From Fidelibacterota bacterium (GTDB lineage: Bacteria > Fidelibacterota > Marinisomatia > Marinisomatales > JABMOV01), in contig JABMOV010000177.1 in NCBI GenBank assembly GCA_013203145.1, positions 1 to 38,571 on the forward strand: a DNA stretch of 38,571 nt, written 5' to 3'. Positions 27,464 through 38,275 of the stretch are shown here, one piece after another (the first letter of the stretch is position 1; each line of letters begins with the position of its first letter). Made by a program: the position numbers and the translations under genes. The notes beneath the pieces were generated by a model. That model was not told the DNA's origin. It saw only the letters and a list, made by a program, of their open reading frames with translations, and made no database searches.

Positions 27464-29505
27464 ATATTTTTATTAAATACGCTCTGGTTATTTACTTCCT
27501 GCCATTACTGGCATTTATAATCCAGACTTTCTTTGGAAATAAACTACCGCGAAAAGGGGATTGGGTTTCAATCGGTGCGATTTTAATAACACTGACTTTG
27601 GCTATTTCCATGTTTGCGGGGATGCTCCTTAATTATGATCCCGATTTTGTTGTGCAAGAATCCTTTACGTGGATGAATCTTGGCAATTTTAAAATTGAGA
27701 TAGGATTTCTCATTGATAATATGACCATCATCATGTTGCTGGTTGTAGCATTGATATCTAGTATGAGCCACATTTATTCCATTAAATACATGGAAGGTGA
27801 TCCACGCTATCATCGTTATTTTTCATTTTTGTCGCTTTTTACATTTAGTATGAATGGGATTGTTCTGGCAGATAATCTTGTACTATTATATATGAGTTGG
27901 GAATTGGTTGGGCTTAGCTCTTATTTACTCATTGGATTTTGGTTTGAAAAAGATTCGGCCTCCAATGCAGGTAAAAAAGCATTTCTCACAAACAGGGTGG
28001 GAGATATTGGATTCTTTATCGGTATTATGCTTTTCTTTACTGCAATTGGATCCTTTTCATATTCAGATTTGTTCGCAGGTGTTCAGGCGGGTAAAATCGC
28101 TGGTGCAACACTCACTGTGGCAGGAATTGGATTATTCATGGGTGCCGTAGGTAAATCAGCGCAATTCCCGTTGCATATCTGGTTACCGGATGCCATGGAA
28201 GGTCCCACGCCTGTTTCAGCCCTTATCCATGCAGCAACAATGGTCGCTGCCGGTGTTTACATGATGGTTCGTTTATTTGGTGTAATGACTGCCGATGCGT
28301 TGTTAGTCGTGGCTTATATTGGTGGATTTACCGCTTTATTTGCTTCATTGATTGCCATAACGCGGAAAGACATCAAACAAGTGTTGGCTTATTCTACAGT
28401 TAGTCAACTGGGTTATATGATTTTGTCAGTTGGTACGGGAGCCTATATCGCTGCGTTTTTCCATTTGCTTACACATGCTATGTTCAAGGCAAATTTATTT
28501 TTTGGAGCAGGTAGTGTAATTCATTCCATGCATCATGGTTTACATAAGATCGATGATCATGATACGGATCCACAGGATATGAATAATATGGGCGGATTAA
28601 AATCCAAAATGCCTGTCACCTATATTTCAATGCTCGTGGGTTCTTTGGCGATTTCTGGTGTTCCGTTCTTCTCAGGTTTTCTTTCCAAGGATGCCATTTT
28701 AGCAGGTACATTGGCTTATGCTAGCCACAATCCTGCTCACTTCTTATTACCTGTATTTGGTTTTGGTGCTGCTCTTCTTACTGCCTTTTATATGTTCAGA
28801 ATGATTTTTCTGACGTTTCATAATGAGCCCAAAAGAGAAGATATATTTGGACATATTCATGAATCACCGGCTGTAATGAAACTTCCTCTCATTTTATTAA
28901 GCATATTGAGCTTGTTCATTTTCTATACGTTACCACATTTTAATCCGTTTTCTGATATGGGTTGGTTTAAGCATTTGATGGAATATAAAGATAGTTTTGT
29001 TCCTGGTGGTATTTTAGCCCATAGTACAGAAGAAGGATTACATCACAGCCACATGACTGCCATGATAATGTCACTAATTGTCGCTGCTTTTGGTATAGGT
29101 TTGGCTTGGTTAATGTATTTCAAAAGGTCAATATCAGCCGAAAAAGTGGCACTTGCCATCAAGCCTTTATATCGTCTTTCGTCCGGTAAATTTTTTATCG
29201 ATGAATTGTACACAAAAATTTTATACAAACCTGTTTTAAAATTAGCTGATGCTGTTGCTTATCTAGATTGGGATTTATATGACAAATATTTCATCAACGG
29301 ATTTGGCAGGGTCACCACATTTTTGTCAAATATTGTTGGAAAAATAGATTATGAAGGAATTGATCAAACGCTGGTGGATGGTATTGGTCGTTCTGCAAAC
29401 CGTGCTGGTAAAGTGCTTCGTGTTATACAAACAGGCCGGGTTCAGCAATACATATTATTTGCCCTGACAGCAATAATTATCCTTTTGATTTGGAAAGCCA
29501 GTTAA
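27460..29505 (+). CDS. nuoL: NADH-quinone oxidoreductase subunit L
   Basis: 681-aa; SWELVGLSSYLLIGFWFEKDSASNAGKKAFLTNRVGDIGF; AQFPLHIWLPDAMEGPTPVSALIHAATMVAAGVYMMVR. Confidence 0.98.
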   Translation: MNIFIKYALVIYFLPLLAFIIQTFFGNKLPRKGDWVSIGAILITLTLAISMFAGMLLNYDPDFVVQESFTWMNLGNFKIEIGFLIDNMTIIMLLVVALISSMSHIYSIKYMEGDPRYHRYFSFLSLFTFSMNGIVLADNLVLLYMSWELVGLSSYLLIGFWFEKDSASNAGKKAFLTNRVGDIGFFIGIMLFFTAIGSFSYSDLFAGVQAGKIAGATLTVAGIGLFMGAVGKSAQFPLHIWLPDAMEGPTPVSALIHAATMVAAGVYMMVRLFGVMTADALLVVAYIGGFTALFASLIAITRKDIKQVLAYSTVSQLGYMILSVGTGAYIAAFFHLLTHAMFKANLFFGAGSVIHSMHHGLHKIDDHDTDPQDMNNMGGLKSKMPVTYISMLVGSLAISGVPFFSGFLSKDAILAGTLAYASHNPAHFLLPVFGFGAALLTAFYMFRMIFLTFHNEPKREDIFGHIHESPAVMKLPLILLSILSLFIFYTLPHFNPFSDMGWFKHLMEYKDSFVPGGILAHSTEEGLHHSHMTAMIMSLIVAAFGIGLAWLMYFKRSISAEKVALAIKPLYRLSSGKFFIDELYTKILYKPVLKLADAVAYLDWDLYDKYFINGFGRVTTFLSNIVGKIDYEGIDQTLVDGIGRSANRAGKVLRVIQTGRVQQYILFALTAIIILLIWKAS

Positions 29506-29535
29506 TCGGGAATTCTGGGAAGTAAAGGAATTTAC

Positions 29536-31086
29536 ATGGATACAATGTACTTAAGTTGGTTGGTTTGGTTGCCTGTAGCAGGGATGGTTGTTATTGCATT
29601 CATTCCACGGGATAAAACCGAAATTATTAAAACGGTTGCAGCTGTGGCGACTGGTTTGCAAGTCTGGGTTGCCATTTTATTATGGCTGGACTTTGACTCT
29701 GCATCTGGTACGATTCAGTTCGCGGAGAAATTAGCGTGGATTCCGTCGTTTAATATTTTCTACCACCTGGGTGTAGATGGATTAAGTCTACCCATGGTAA
29801 TGCTAACACCGATTTTATCTTTTCTGGCAGTCTTTGTGAGCTGGAAGACGGATCGTGCAGTTAAGGGATATTTCACCTTATTCCTTTTATTAGATACAGG
29901 AATGATAGGTGTTTTTCTTGCGTTAGATTTTTTCCTGTTTTATGTATTTTGGGAAGTAATGCTGCTACCAATGTATTTCCTTATTGGAATATGGGGCGGA
30001 CCAAAACGAGAATATGCAGCCATTAAATTTTTCCTATTCACATTATTTGGCTCAGTTCTCATGCTGGTGGCAATTCTTGCCTTGTATTTCTACTGTGGTC
30101 AAACATTTGACATGCTGGTCCTTATTGACACGGCACCAATGGCATTGGATGGCGTTTTATGGTGGGGTATCAGTGCAATCAAAGTGATTTGGATATTACT
30201 CTTTATTGGATTCGCCATAAAAGTTCCGGTCTTTCCATTCCACACTTGGCTTCCTTTGGCACATGTTGAAGCACCAACCGCAATTTCTGTAATTCTTGCA
30301 GGCGTTTTGTTGAAACTTGGTGTCTATGGATTATTGAGAGTGAACTATGGTATGCTACCGGATGGTGTCATGTGGTTTGCAGGGGCAATTGCTTTCCTGG
30401 GTTTAGTCAATGTTATCTGGGGAGGATTGTGTGCCCTTGCCCAAACAGATTTAAAGAAGTTGGTGGCTTATTCCAGTATTAACCATATGGGATATGCCTT
30501 GATTGGTATGGCAGCTGTCATAGCAGCCAGTTCAGCCAATGGTAGTAATTTCGGTGCTGCAGAAGCAGGTCTAACCGGTGCAGTATTCCAAATGTTTAAT
30601 CACGGTACAATTTCAGCTATGCTCTTTATATTAGTTGGAGTTATTTATGACCGCGCACACCACCGTGATATTAACGGGTTTGGTGGTTTAGCAAAGCAAA
30701 TGCCAATATTTACTGCCGTCGCTGGTGTGGCTTTCTTTGCAGGTTTAGGATTACCAGGGATGTCAGGATTTGTAAGTGAATTTATGTGCTTTGTAGGTGC
30801 ATTTCCTGTCTTCAGAACAATTGTCATTATTTCCGCCTTTGGAATATTATTGAATGCAGCTTATTTCCTCTGGGCTTTCCAACGCATTTTCTTTGGTGAA
30901 CTCAATGAAAAATACACAAAGTTACCAGATATTAATGGTCGTGAACTATTTGCTGTAATTCCACTGGCTGTCATCACCATTCTACTTGGTGTGTATCCTG
31001 GACCATTTTTAGATATGATTAAAGAAACAATGACAGTCATCATTGATCAGGTTGTTATTTGGGGTGATATGGCAGTCTTGCCATAA
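29536..31086 (+). CDS. nuoM: NADH-quinone oxidoreductase subunit M
   Basis: YHLGVDGLSLPMVMLTPILSF; FWEVMLLPMYFLIGIWGG; VPVFPFHTWLPLAHVEAPTAISVILAGVLLKLGVYGLLR. Confidence 0.98.
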   Translation: MDTMYLSWLVWLPVAGMVVIAFIPRDKTEIIKTVAAVATGLQVWVAILLWLDFDSASGTIQFAEKLAWIPSFNIFYHLGVDGLSLPMVMLTPILSFLAVFVSWKTDRAVKGYFTLFLLLDTGMIGVFLALDFFLFYVFWEVMLLPMYFLIGIWGGPKREYAAIKFFLFTLFGSVLMLVAILALYFYCGQTFDMLVLIDTAPMALDGVLWWGISAIKVIWILLFIGFAIKVPVFPFHTWLPLAHVEAPTAISVILAGVLLKLGVYGLLRVNYGMLPDGVMWFAGAIAFLGLVNVIWGGLCALAQTDLKKLVAYSSINHMGYALIGMAAVIAASSANGSNFGAAEAGLTGAVFQMFNHGTISAMLFILVGVIYDRAHHRDINGFGGLAKQMPIFTAVAGVAFFAGLGLPGMSGFVSEFMCFVGAFPVFRTIVIISAFGILLNAAYFLWAFQRIFFGELNEKYTKLPDINGRELFAVIPLAVITILLGVYPGPFLDMIKETMTVIIDQVVIWGDMAVLP

Positions 31087-31101
31087 ACTAGGAATCGCGG
31101 A

Positions 31102-32577
31102 ATGAACAATATTCAAAGCATAAGCGTTTTCTGGCCCGAATTAACACTGGTCATCACAGCCATTGTTGTGATTATGCTAGACCTTATCTATTCAAGAAAG
31201 GATTCCAACCGCTTAAAGTGGTGGGCAATCGCAGGAATCGTTGTTGCTTTTTGGATATTGATTTCAGGTTTTGATCAATCAGCAAAATCACTGTTTTTCC
31301 GTCAAGTTGCGTTTGATCCCTTTAGTACATTTTTTAAACAACTCATCCTGGTCGCTACAGGATTTATACTATTTGTTATTCCTAGAACACGTGATTTTGC
31401 CAATTATCGTATGGGAGAATTCTACACCCTGATTCTCATCATGGTATTTGGAATGTTTTTACTGGTTTCTGCTATAGATATGATCATGGTTTACCTTTCA
31501 TTAGAAATCGTTTCCATTACATCATTTATTTTAGCGGGATACATGAAAATGGATAAGCGATCCAATGAGGCTGCACTGAAATATGTGATTTATGGAGCAT
31601 TCTCTTCCGGTTTAATGCTATTCGGCTTCAGTCTTTTATTTGGGCTAACGGGATACACAAACTTCCATGACATTAGCAGAGAATTAGTGGCATTAAATGG
31701 ATCAGCGAATTTAGCCTTAATCGTTTCTGCCGTTTTAATTCTAGCAGGATTTGGATATAAAATATCAGCTGTTCCATTCCATTTCTGGACACCAGATGTA
31801 TATGAAGGTGCACCCACACCCGTTACAGCATTTCTATCGGTGGCACCAAAAGCGGCTGGTTTTGGAGTTCTGATCCGGTTCTTTAATGATGTTTTCCTTC
31901 AATTAAATGTAGGAGATATCCCAGCACTACCGTGGCCGATGATCATTGCAATTCTATCGGTAGCCACAATGACTTTAGGAAATCTGGTAGCATTACAACA
32001 GACGAGTGTAAAACGAATGCTGGCCTATTCTACCATTGCCCATGCTGGTTACATGATGATGGGGATTCCAATTTTATCACAGGACGGATACTTTGGGATA
32101 ATGATTTATCTGGTGATGTATATGTTTATGAATCTAGGAGCGTTTTTTGTGGTTATTGCCGTTCAGAATAGATTTGGTGATGACAGTATAGAATCATTTA
32201 CTAAACTGGGTTGGAAAATGCCATTTCTTGGTGTTGTAATGACAGTATTTATGTTTTCACTGACAGGTTTGCCGCCAACAGCCGGGTTCATTGGGAAATT
32301 CTATCTTTTTGCTGCTGTAATTAAAGCCGGACCTGAATACTATTGGTTGGTCTTTGCAGGATTAATTAATAGTATTATTTCACTCTATTATTACCTTCGC
32401 ATTGTAAAAGTAATGTTCCTCCGGGGAGAAAGAGTGGAAATATTAGAATATCCATCAAAAACTTTAACAACATTATTAATATGTTTGGCTGTACCCGCCA
32501 TCATATTGGGTGTCTATTGGGCACCAATTGCAGATTGGGTAAGAAATTCTCTAATCCTGTATACCAACACCTTGTAA
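31102..32577 (+). CDS. nuoN: NADH-quinone oxidoreductase subunit N
   Basis: SLEIVSITSFILAGYMKMDKRSNEAALKYVIYGAFSSGLMLFG; VPFHFWTPDVYEGAPTPVTAFLSVAPKAAGF. Confidence 0.98.
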   Translation: MNNIQSISVFWPELTLVITAIVVIMLDLIYSRKDSNRLKWWAIAGIVVAFWILISGFDQSAKSLFFRQVAFDPFSTFFKQLILVATGFILFVIPRTRDFANYRMGEFYTLILIMVFGMFLLVSAIDMIMVYLSLEIVSITSFILAGYMKMDKRSNEAALKYVIYGAFSSGLMLFGFSLLFGLTGYTNFHDISRELVALNGSANLALIVSAVLILAGFGYKISAVPFHFWTPDVYEGAPTPVTAFLSVAPKAAGFGVLIRFFNDVFLQLNVGDIPALPWPMIIAILSVATMTLGNLVALQQTSVKRMLAYSTIAHAGYMMMGIPILSQDGYFGIMIYLVMYMFMNLGAFFVVIAVQNRFGDDSIESFTKLGWKMPFLGVVMTVFMFSLTGLPPTAGFIGKFYLFAAVIKAGPEYYWLVFAGLINSIISLYYYLRIVKVMFLRGERVEILEYPSKTLTTLLICLAVPAIILGVYWAPIADWVRNSLILYTNTL

Positions 32578-32599
32578 TAACTGGATAAACCAAACTATT

Positions 32600-33943
32600 A
32601 TGACTTACTTACGACTTAAAAAGGGACATGATATCGGTATCGCTGGTATTCCTGAAAAAACCTACATCGAAGCGGGTTCTGTTAAGTCTGTGGCACTTTT
32701 ACCTAATGAATTCCTTTATGTAAAACCAAAATTATTGGTCAAAGAAGGTGATATGGTAAAATGCGGCGATCCGCTTTTCATCGATAAACAAAATCCGAAT
32801 ATAAAATGGGCTTCTCCAGGCGGTGGTATTGTATCAAAAATACAATTTGGACCGCGTAGAGTTGTCCAGAGTATTGAGATCACATTGGATGAAGAAGAAT
32901 CCTATGCGCAATATGATGCCATTTCTATAGCTGATTCGGATAGGCAAAAACTTATCGATAAAATATTAGAAATGAATTTATGGCCTCTCATTCGTCAGAG
33001 ACCCTTCAATAAAATTGCAGATCCAAAGGATACCCCTAAATCCATTTTTATCTCTGGCTGTAATACAGCTCCCTTAGCAGGTGATAACAATTATATTCTG
33101 GATGGATGCGATGAGGCATTTAATGTCGGATTAGCACTTTTAGCAAAATTAACGGAAGGTGATGTTCATTTAGCCATTCATGAAGACGCCAATTCAACGT
33201 CCCTAACGAGTAATGACAATGTGCGTATCCATCGGATTAATGGACCTCATCCTGTAGGGAATGTGGGTATTCTAATCTATCACATGGATCCTCTAAATCC
33301 TCATGAAGTTGTTTGGACATGTGAACCGCAACATGTATTGACATTGGGTCGAGCGTTTTTAACAGGTAAATATGATCCTGCCATGACTATAACAATTGGC
33401 GGACCATCTATAGAAAATCCTGGTTATATCAAAACAAGGGTCGGAGCACCGGTTGAAACTCTTTCTCAGGGAAATATAAAAGAAGGAAATCATCGACTAA
33501 TTCGTGGTGATGTTTTAACAGGAAAAGCGATAACAAATGTTCCATATCTTGGTTTATATGATACCTCTCTAAGTTGTATCCCGGAAAGTCATGAAAGAAC
33601 ATTTATCGGGTGGTTGAAACCAGGAAGCTCAAAACGAATATACAGCCTGATGCAGACCTATTTTGGGTCGAATTCCTCTCAATTTAGTTTTTCTACCTTG
33701 TTGCAAGGTGGAAAAAGAGCCTTAATTCCATTCAATGCCTGGGAAGACGTTTTACCGATGGATATTTTGCCAAATCCGCTTTATCGAGCAATATTAGCAC
33801 AAGATATTGATGAAATGGAAAAGTTGGGTATTCTCGAAGTGGTAGAAGAAGATGTGGCACTTTGTAGTTTTGCCTGTCCAAGTAAAATTGATCTGGGCGG
33901 CGCAATACGCCAAGGACTTGATCAGATTGTGAAAGAGGATTAA
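32600..33943 (+). CDS. nqrA: Na+-translocating NADH:quinone reductase subunit A
   Basis: LKKGHDIGIAGIPEKTYIEAGSVKSVALLPNEFLYVKPKLLVKEGDMVKCGDPLF; ASPGGGIVSKIQFGPRRVVQSIEI. Confidence 0.96.
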   Translation: MTYLRLKKGHDIGIAGIPEKTYIEAGSVKSVALLPNEFLYVKPKLLVKEGDMVKCGDPLFIDKQNPNIKWASPGGGIVSKIQFGPRRVVQSIEITLDEEESYAQYDAISIADSDRQKLIDKILEMNLWPLIRQRPFNKIADPKDTPKSIFISGCNTAPLAGDNNYILDGCDEAFNVGLALLAKLTEGDVHLAIHEDANSTSLTSNDNVRIHRINGPHPVGNVGILIYHMDPLNPHEVVWTCEPQHVLTLGRAFLTGKYDPAMTITIGGPSIENPGYIKTRVGAPVETLSQGNIKEGNHRLIRGDVLTGKAITNVPYLGLYDTSLSCIPESHERTFIGWLKPGSSKRIYSLMQTYFGSNSSQFSFSTLLQGGKRALIPFNAWEDVLPMDILPNPLYRAILAQDIDEMEKLGILEVVEEDVALCSFACPSKIDLGGAIRQGLDQIVKED

Positions 33944-35121
33944 TGATGAAATTCATTAAACGATTACACGACCAAATACGACCAAAATTTGAAGATGGTG
34001 GTTCCTGGCATGTGATGCATCCATTATTTGAGGCATGGGATACATTCATGTTCAATACGGATGAACAAACTGAGACAGGTCCACATATACGTGACAGTGT
34101 AGATATTAAACGTGTCATGATAATTGTCGTTGTGGCCTTATTGCCTGCGACAATATTTGGTATCCTTAATACCGGGTATCAGGAAGCCTTAGCTGCAGGA
34201 TTACATCGGACGTGGATTGCGAATTTTCTATCAGGTTTGCAATTATTTGTTCCAATCGTACTAGTTTCATACGCGACGGGTGGATTCTGGGAAGTATTGT
34301 TCTCAATCGTCCGAAAACATAAAGTCGATGAAGGCTTTTTGGTTACTGGACTATTAATTCCCCTCATCATGCCAGCAACAATTCCTTTGTGGCAAGTTGT
34401 TGTAGCGACATCCTTTGGTGTTGTGATTGGTAAAATGATCTTTGGTGGAACGGGAATGAATATTTTTAATCCCGCTTTAACAGCAAGAGCATTTATTTTC
34501 TTTGCATACCCTGGAAATATATCCGGTGACAAAGTCTGGGTAGCTGCTATCGATGGTTTTTCCGGAGCAACTGCTTTATCCGTGCCAGCAGGTCAAATCA
34601 GCCAACATGCGGTTACGTTGTTGGACAGCATCAAACAATTTGACTTTTCCTGGTTCAATATGTTTATGGGATGGATACCCGGTTCCATTGGTGAAACCAG
34701 TACATTGATGATACTCATTGGAGCATTAATCTTGGTTGGCACAAAAGTTGGATCATGGCGTGTGATGGTTGGCGGTGTTATTGGGTTAGTATTGACTGCT
34801 GTCATCATGAATTTAGCAGCCCCATATTCCACAAATTCTATGCTGACAATTCCCAGCCACTATCATCTGGTAATGGGTGGATTTATGTTTGGAATTGTTT
34901 TTATGGCCACAGATCCTGTTTCGGCGTGTTATACCAATGGGGGTCGCTGGATTTATGGAATATTAATTGGTTTTTTAACTGTTATCATACGATCGGTAAA
35001 CCCGGCATATCCTGAGGGAACTATGTTAGCAATACTTCTTATGAATGCTTTTTCACCATTAATTGATTATTTTGTTGTTCAACGAAATATTAAGAAGAGG
35101 GTGGCACGCTATGCGCAGTAA
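33943..35121 (+). CDS. nqrB: Na+-translocating NADH:quinone reductase subunit B
   Basis: SVDIKRVMIIVVVALLPATIFGI; FNPALTARAFIFFAYP; covalent-FMN motif DGFSGATALS; FMATDPVSACYTNGGRWIYG. Confidence 0.97.
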   Translation: MMKFIKRLHDQIRPKFEDGGSWHVMHPLFEAWDTFMFNTDEQTETGPHIRDSVDIKRVMIIVVVALLPATIFGILNTGYQEALAAGLHRTWIANFLSGLQLFVPIVLVSYATGGFWEVLFSIVRKHKVDEGFLVTGLLIPLIMPATIPLWQVVVATSFGVVIGKMIFGGTGMNIFNPALTARAFIFFAYPGNISGDKVWVAAIDGFSGATALSVPAGQISQHAVTLLDSIKQFDFSWFNMFMGWIPGSIGETSTLMILIGALILVGTKVGSWRVMVGGVIGLVLTAVIMNLAAPYSTNSMLTIPSHYHLVMGGFMFGIVFMATDPVSACYTNGGRWIYGILIGFLTVIIRSVNPAYPEGTMLAILLMNAFSPLIDYFVVQRNIKKRVARYAQ

Positions 35122-35785
35122 TCGTTATGTGCTTTTATTCATGTCATCCATTACAATTGTATTGGGAATTTTACTATCATTGGCGGCAACTGCCCTTAAA
35201 GATCGCCAAGATCGAAATGTCCAAATTGATATGAAGAAAAATATACTTCGTTCGTTGAATATTCCTGAAGATCGATCCCAAAAACTGATGACAGATGATA
35301 TTGAATCATTATTTAAATCCTATATCAAGACCATTCAGGTAGACGAAAACGGGAATAGTGTAAAAAGTGATGGTAATGCCGTTTTCATTAAAATGATTGA
35401 TGGCGTAGAAGCTGGATATTCGATTCCAATTTCAGGCAAAGGATTATGGTCTACAATCTATGGGTATCTAGCCATTGAACCAGATGGTGAAACCGTAAAA
35501 GGTGTTACCTTTTATAAACATGGAGAAACCCCAGGTCTTGGTGGGGAAATTGATAAAGATTGGTTTACAGCTAATTTTGTGGGGAAAAAGATAGTTACCC
35601 CAGAAGGTCTTCCTTGTAGTATTGGAATATTCAAGGGAAAAGTCGCAAAAGATAATCCCAAAGAATATTGTTTAGTCGATGGTATTTCCGGAGCAACAAT
35701 GACAGGTAAAGGTGTAAATATTTTTATTGAAAAAGATTTAAAAACGTATGGCGAATATTTCTCACAAATTCGTCAAAACCAATAA
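35111..35785 (+). CDS. nqrC: Na+-translocating NADH:quinone reductase subunit C
   Basis: MRSNRYVLLFMSSITIVLGILLSLAATALKDRQ; ETPGLGGEI; covalent-FMN motif DGISGATMTGKGV. ATG at 35111 preferred to track start 35063. Confidence 0.96.
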   Translation: MRSNRYVLLFMSSITIVLGILLSLAATALKDRQDRNVQIDMKKNILRSLNIPEDRSQKLMTDDIESLFKSYIKTIQVDENGNSVKSDGNAVFIKMIDGVEAGYSIPISGKGLWSTIYGYLAIEPDGETVKGVTFYKHGETPGLGGEIDKDWFTANFVGKKIVTPEGLPCSIGIFKGKVAKDNPKEYCLVDGISGATMTGKGVNIFIEKDLKTYGEYFSQIRQNQ

Positions 35786-35797
35786 TCGGGTTGCATT

Positions 35798-36421
35798 ATG
35801 GCATTAGATTCTAAATCCAAACAAGCATTTACAGATCCGCTAATACAAAACAACCCCATCACATCGCAAATATTGGGGATTTGTTCTGCTCTTGCGGTTA
35901 CAGTTAAAATGGATACTGCAGTTGTGATGACTCTGGCAGTTGTATTTGTTTTAGCATTTTCAAATACAATTATTGCAGCAATGAGAAAATGGATTCCTGG
36001 TCGTGTTCGAATCATCGTACAATTGACGGTTATTGCATCACTTGTTATTCTCGCAGATCAGGTATTACGAGCATACATGTATGATATTAGCAAACAGCTA
36101 TCTGTATTTGTCGGTCTTATCATAACAAACTGTATTGTTATGGGACGTGCAGAAGCCTTTGCAATGCAAAACCCGCCGGGTCGTGCCTTTATGGATGGTT
36201 TAGGTAATGGATTGGGTTATGGCATTATTCTAATTGCTGTAGCATTCTTTCGGGAAATATTTGGGAGTGGAACATTTTTTGGCATACCAATAATTCCACA
36301 AGCTTTTTATGATGCTGGTTATGCAAATGCCGGACTTTTTGTATTATCACCAGGAGCATTTATCATTCTGGGGTTAATAATTTGGGGTCTACGCACTGCA
36401 ACCAAATATGAGGAAGCTTAG
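35798..36421 (+). CDS. nqrD: Na+-translocating NADH:quinone reductase subunit D
   Basis: [77 protein letters not shown]. Confidence 0.97.
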   Translation: MALDSKSKQAFTDPLIQNNPITSQILGICSALAVTVKMDTAVVMTLAVVFVLAFSNTIIAAMRKWIPGRVRIIVQLTVIASLVILADQVLRAYMYDISKQLSVFVGLIITNCIVMGRAEAFAMQNPPGRAFMDGLGNGLGYGIILIAVAFFREIFGSGTFFGIPIIPQAFYDAGYANAGLFVLSPGAFIILGLIIWGLRTATKYEEA

Positions 36422-36423
36422 TC

Positions 36424-37035
36424 ATGTTAGAACATTATTTATCCCTGGCTACAAAAGCTATCTTTATAGAGAATATTTTACTGGCATATTTCCTTGGAAT
36501 GTGCTCCTTCCTGGCTATTTCAAAAAAGGTAGAAACGTCCATTGGATTGGGTTTTGCTGTCGTTTTTGTTTTGACCATTACAGCACCAGTTAACTGGTTA
36601 ATCCATACTTATTTTTTACAGGATAGCGCTTTGGCCTGGTTAGGATTGCCTGATATAGATTTAAGTTTTCTCAACTTCATTGCTTTTATAGCTGTGATTG
36701 CGGCAATGGTTCAATTAGTCGAGATGATTTTAGATCGATATTTTCCAACGCTTTATATTAGCTTGGGAATATTTCTGCCATTGATTGCTGTTAATTGCGC
36801 GATTCTTGGAGGTTCCCTTTTTATGGTAGAAAGGGAATATACTTTAGCTGAAACTGCGGTTTTTGGCTTTGGATCAGGGCTTGGATTCTTTCTGGCTATT
36901 TCTACTATGGCAGCTATTCGACACAAGCTGCGTTATTCAAACGTCCCATCAGGGTTGCGGGGATTAGGAATTACCATGTTACTCACTGGTTTATTGAGTA
37001 TGGCATTTATGGCCTTCTCAGGAATCGATTTATAG
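36424..37035 (+). CDS. nqrE: Na+-translocating NADH:quinone reductase subunit E
   Basis: [60 protein letters not shown]. Confidence 0.97.
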   Translation: MLEHYLSLATKAIFIENILLAYFLGMCSFLAISKKVETSIGLGFAVVFVLTITAPVNWLIHTYFLQDSALAWLGLPDIDLSFLNFIAFIAVIAAMVQLVEMILDRYFPTLYISLGIFLPLIAVNCAILGGSLFMVEREYTLAETAVFGFGSGLGFFLAISTMAAIRHKLRYSNVPSGLRGLGITMLLTGLLSMAFMAFSGIDL

Positions 37036-37044
37036 GATAGAACG

Positions 37045-38268
37045 ATGATAACAGCACTTACAGGCGTCATAGTTTTTACTGCTTTAATTCTTTTATTAGT
37101 CCTTTTACTAAATTTTGCCGAAAACAAATTATTGCCTCAGGGAGATGTGACTATAACAATCAATGAGGATGCGGATAAAGCAGTTATTGTAAAACCAGGA
37201 GCTACTTTATTAAATGCATTAGTTAGTCGTGAAATATTTATCCCTTCTGCTTGCGGTGGTGGTGGTACATGTGCCCAATGTAAATGCCAGGTTCTTGATG
37301 GTGGGGGTGATATATTACCAACAGAAACAAATCATATAAATAGAGTTGAAGCCAAAGATCATTGGCGATTAGCGTGTCAGGTAAAAGTAAAACAGGATAT
37401 GTCGATTCAAGTTCCTGATGAAATATTTAATATTCAAAAATGGGAATGCACTGTACGTTCAAATGTAAATGTTGCTACATTTATCAAAGAGTTAATCTTA
37501 GAACTACCATCTGGAGAAAATTTAGATTTCAGGGCTGGAGGTTACATTCAGATTGATATTCCACCACATGATTTGGATTACAGTGAGTTTGCGGTAGAGG
37601 AAGAATACCGTGATGTGTGGGATAAGTTTAACATGTGGCAGTATCATTCGAAAACAACTGAATCGGTTTATCGCGCCTATTCAATGGCTAATCATCCGGC
37701 TGAGGGAAATATTGTAATGCTGAATGTGCGTATTGCATCTCCGCCTCCTTGGGCACCGGATGTTCCACCAGGGATTGCATCATCTTTTATGTTTAATTTG
37801 AAACCTGGAGATAAAGTTTGGGTCTCAGGTCCTTATGGAGAATTTTTCGCTAAAGACACGGATCGTGAGATGGTTTTCATTGGTGGTGGTGCAGGGATGG
37901 CTCCCATGCGCAGTCATATATTTGATATTCTGCGTACACAAAAAACAAAACGTAAAGTATCGTATTGGTATGGAGCACGATCTAAAAGAGAAATGTTTTA
38001 CGACGAAGATTTTACTGCACTTGCCAAAGATTTCCCAAATTTTAATTATAATGTAGCTATGTCAGAACCTGTACCGGAAGACAACTGGACAGGACCCACT
38101 GGATTTATTCATCAGGTGCTCTATGATAATTGTCTTAAAAATCATGAAGATCCAACTGAGATTGAATACTATATGTGTGGACCTCCTCCGATGATTGATG
38201 CCGTTGATCGCTTATTGTATGATTTAGGTGTCGAGCCTGATATGATTGCATACGATAAATTTGGTTAA
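37045..38268 (+). CDS. nqrF: Na+-translocating NADH:quinone reductase subunit F
   Basis: [2Fe-2S] motif [22 protein letters not shown] motif [13 protein letters not shown] motif [16 protein letters not shown]. Confidence 0.97.
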   Translation: MITALTGVIVFTALILLLVLLLNFAENKLLPQGDVTITINEDADKAVIVKPGATLLNALVSREIFIPSACGGGGTCAQCKCQVLDGGGDILPTETNHINRVEAKDHWRLACQVKVKQDMSIQVPDEIFNIQKWECTVRSNVNVATFIKELILELPSGENLDFRAGGYIQIDIPPHDLDYSEFAVEEEYRDVWDKFNMWQYHSKTTESVYRAYSMANHPAEGNIVMLNVRIASPPPWAPDVPPGIASSFMFNLKPGDKVWVSGPYGEFFAKDTDREMVFIGGGAGMAPMRSHIFDILRTQKTKRKVSYWYGARSKREMFYDEDFTALAKDFPNFNYNVAMSEPVPEDNWTGPTGFIHQVLYDNCLKNHEDPTEIEYYMCGPPPMIDAVDRLLYDLGVEPDMIAYDKFG

Positions 38269-38275
38269 TCTATAA

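Noticed and set aside
33732-34118. 128-aa minus-strand ORF spanning the nqrA/nqrB junction
   Set aside because: Overlaps two confidently identified genes; no recognisable motif.
35063-35110. N-terminal extension of nqrC in the ORF track (MIILLFNEILRRGWHA)
   Set aside because: It overlaps the nqrB 3' end out of frame. ATG 35111 with an upstream AAGAGG gives the expected NqrC N-terminus.
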